Shown one piece after another: positions 33,256-33,871 of a DNA stretch of 33,871 bases. Position 1 is the stretch's first letter. Every line of letters starts with the position of its first letter. The stretch comes from Syntrophaceae bacterium UBA7520 (GTDB lineage: Bacteria; Desulfobacterota; Syntrophia; Syntrophales; Smithellaceae). Location of the stretch: positions 180,044 to 213,914 of the forward strand of contig DLNC01000003.1 in assembly GCA_002478265.1 (NCBI GenBank), given 5' to 3'. The notes beneath the pieces were generated by a model that saw only the letters and a list, made by a program, of their open reading frames with translations, had not been told where the DNA came from and searched no databases. Made by a program: the position numbers and the translations under genes.

Positions 33256-33295
33256 TGTCATTGCGAGCCCCGCGTCAGCGGGGTGAAGCAATCTC
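33256..33295. repeat. Partial palindromic repeat, copy 3
   Basis: TGTCATTGCGAG (33256-33267), then a 6-bp hairpin CCCCGC/GCGGGG (33268-33283, loop GTCA) and GAAGCAATCTC (33285-33295). It has the left arm but no matching right arm, so it is a half element. Confidence 0.65.
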
Positions 33296-33326
33296 TTTTT
33301 TTATGCTTTTTTCGGAAAGTAAAAAA

Positions 33327-33400
33327 TGGCTGGGGAACAAGGATTCGAACCTTGATTCACGGAGTCAGAGTCCGGTGTCCTACCATTGAACGATTCCCCA
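33327..33400 (-). tRNA. tRNA-Gln (anticodon CTG)
   Basis: The minus strand folds as a 74-nt tRNA. Acceptor TGGGGAA pairs with TTCCCCA. The anticodon arm is CCGGA-CTCTGAC-TCCGT with CTG at 33366-33368 (plus strand CAG), and the T arm is CAAGG-TTCGAAT-CCTTG. The discriminator G and the CCA end are encoded. The anticodon reads CAG glutamine codons. Six T follow the CCA directly on this strand, which may help termination. It lies tail-to-tail with glnS. Confidence 0.96.
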
Positions 33401-33456
33401 GCAAAGAAAGACGCCGCGCCTCCGTAAAGTTTCCCCATTACCCGGCGGGCGCGGTT

Positions 33457-33485
33457 TATATAATGCTCTTGACGCTCTATGTCAA
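33457..33485 (-). promoter_or_regulatory. Strong promoter of tRNA-Gln
   Basis: On the minus strand TTGACA (33480-33485), a 17-base spacer and TATATA (33457-33462), with a start expected near 33450. The bases after the -10 are GC-rich (ACCGCGCCCG), the discriminator type found at stringently controlled stable-RNA promoters. About 50 bases of leader precede the tRNA. Confidence 0.7.
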
Positions 33486-33541
33486 CAGATTTTCGCCTAT
33501 TCTTAAATAACCCGCTTTCGCGCGGCAAAACAGGCGAGCCG

Positions 33542-33871
33542 TTATTCTTCCTTACGATAATATCCTTCCCATTTTGCGTCAATCTGCCGCTGGATCTCCG
33601 CGATTTGCTCGTCGGATAAAATCCGGAAGCGGGATTGCGCGCGGAAGTATTCGCGCACCGGCACCAGTTTGCGTTTTTCCACCAGCTTTTCGGAGGCGGC
33701 CGTCAGTTTAAATTCGCCTTCCACTATTTCGTAAAGATCGTAATAACCGCTTTCGACGGCCAGGCGGCCGATTTTGATGCCGTAACGAGGGTCATAACCC
33801 CAGCCCGGCGGACAGGGAATGTGAATATGAAAATATTTTGTGCCGGGCAGGTGCAGGCAGTTTTTGATTTT
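33542..33871 (-). CDS. porB: 2-oxoacid:ferredoxin oxidoreductase beta subunit, C-terminal part
   Basis: The frame is open to the window end, giving the last 109 residues; the apparent start at 33724 is an internal GTG (valine). The sequence HIHIPCPPGWGYDPRYGIKI followed by GRLAVESGYYDLYE is the conserved C-terminal part of PorB/VorB-type subunits, which bind thiamine diphosphate in the N-terminal region (not visible). The enzyme oxidises pyruvate or a related 2-oxoacid with ferredoxin and CoA, central to anaerobic metabolism. Which 2-oxoacid cannot be told from this part. The rest of the operon lies beyond the window. Confidence 0.87.
   Translation of the reverse strand, partial: KIKNCLHLPGTKYFHIHIPCPPGWGYDPRYGIKIGRLAVESGYYDLYEIVEGEFKLTAASEKLVEKRKLVPVREYFRAQSRFRILSDEQIAEIQRQIDAKWEGYYRKEE

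Noticed and set aside
33028..33326. CRISPR array suspected from repeated TGTCATTGCGAG
   Set aside because: Units are unequal, palindromic, in mixed orientation and without uniform spacers; they fit dispersed intergenic repeats.

Overview
The window looks like chromosomal core DNA from a strictly anaerobic, Gram-negative bacterium, most likely a deltaproteobacterium (Desulfobacterota). A syntrophic relative of Syntrophus or Smithella is my best guess. This rests on gene content and order, not on a database search. The signs are the infB-ylxP-rbfA-nrnA-truB-rpsO-pnp cluster, a complete pilMNOPQ operon, a Kdo transferase (so lipopolysaccharide and an outer membrane), a DUF39-type homocysteine biosynthesis protein typical of anaerobes, and the end of a 2-oxoacid:ferredoxin oxidoreductase beta subunit. 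Base composition is moderate and no phage, plasmid, integrase or CRISPR features are visible.

Layout. 1-7347 (+) is the translation/RNA cluster, running from a 5'-truncated infB to pnp and closed by a strong terminator at 7376-7419. 7473-9186 holds dut and the homocysteine biosynthesis gene, which has a perfect palindrome in front of it. 9187-9426 is an AT-rich control region. 9427-14680 is one transcription-unit-like run: a small XRE regulator, a previously unlisted 22-codon ORF, an FtsB/DivIC-like protein, then pilM, pilN, pilO, pilP and pilQ. A TPR lipoprotein, a second TPR protein, an M24 peptidase, a GcvH-like lipoyl carrier, a lipoate-protein ligase and hisC follow, ending at a terminator (19813-19866). 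19897-22194 holds rpsU, a LOG-family protein and holA, facing a NYN nuclease gene on the minus strand. 22870-24897 carries a 3-hydroxyacyl-CoA dehydrogenase and a nitronate monooxygenase-like flavoprotein. 24921-27786 is a glycosylation pair: a frameshifted family-2 glycosyltransferase overlapping a large TMTC-like GT-C/TPR membrane protein. 27783-33871 contains rpe (-), kdtA/waaA, a threonine dehydratase family gene, glnS, tRNA-Gln (-) and the 3' end of a ferredoxin oxidoreductase beta subunit (-). This last part also holds palindromic repeats of a dispersed intergenic family and a heptad inverted repeat.

How the genes work together. The first block supports translation initiation, 30S maturation, tRNA pseudouridylation and RNA decay. 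The pil block encodes the inner-membrane alignment complex (PilM/N/O/P), the secretin (PilQ) and probably its pilotin-like lipoprotein. The GcvH-like protein and the lipoate ligase are probably substrate and enzyme. The GT2/TMTC-like pair looks like a donor-lipid synthase plus a membrane sugar transferase, possibly for protein O-glycosylation. The least explained items are that pair and its frameshift, the overlapping 22-codon ORF ahead of the pil operon, the AT palindrome array before the XRE gene, the two competing RNA pairings before pnp, and the repeat elements near kdtA and glnS.
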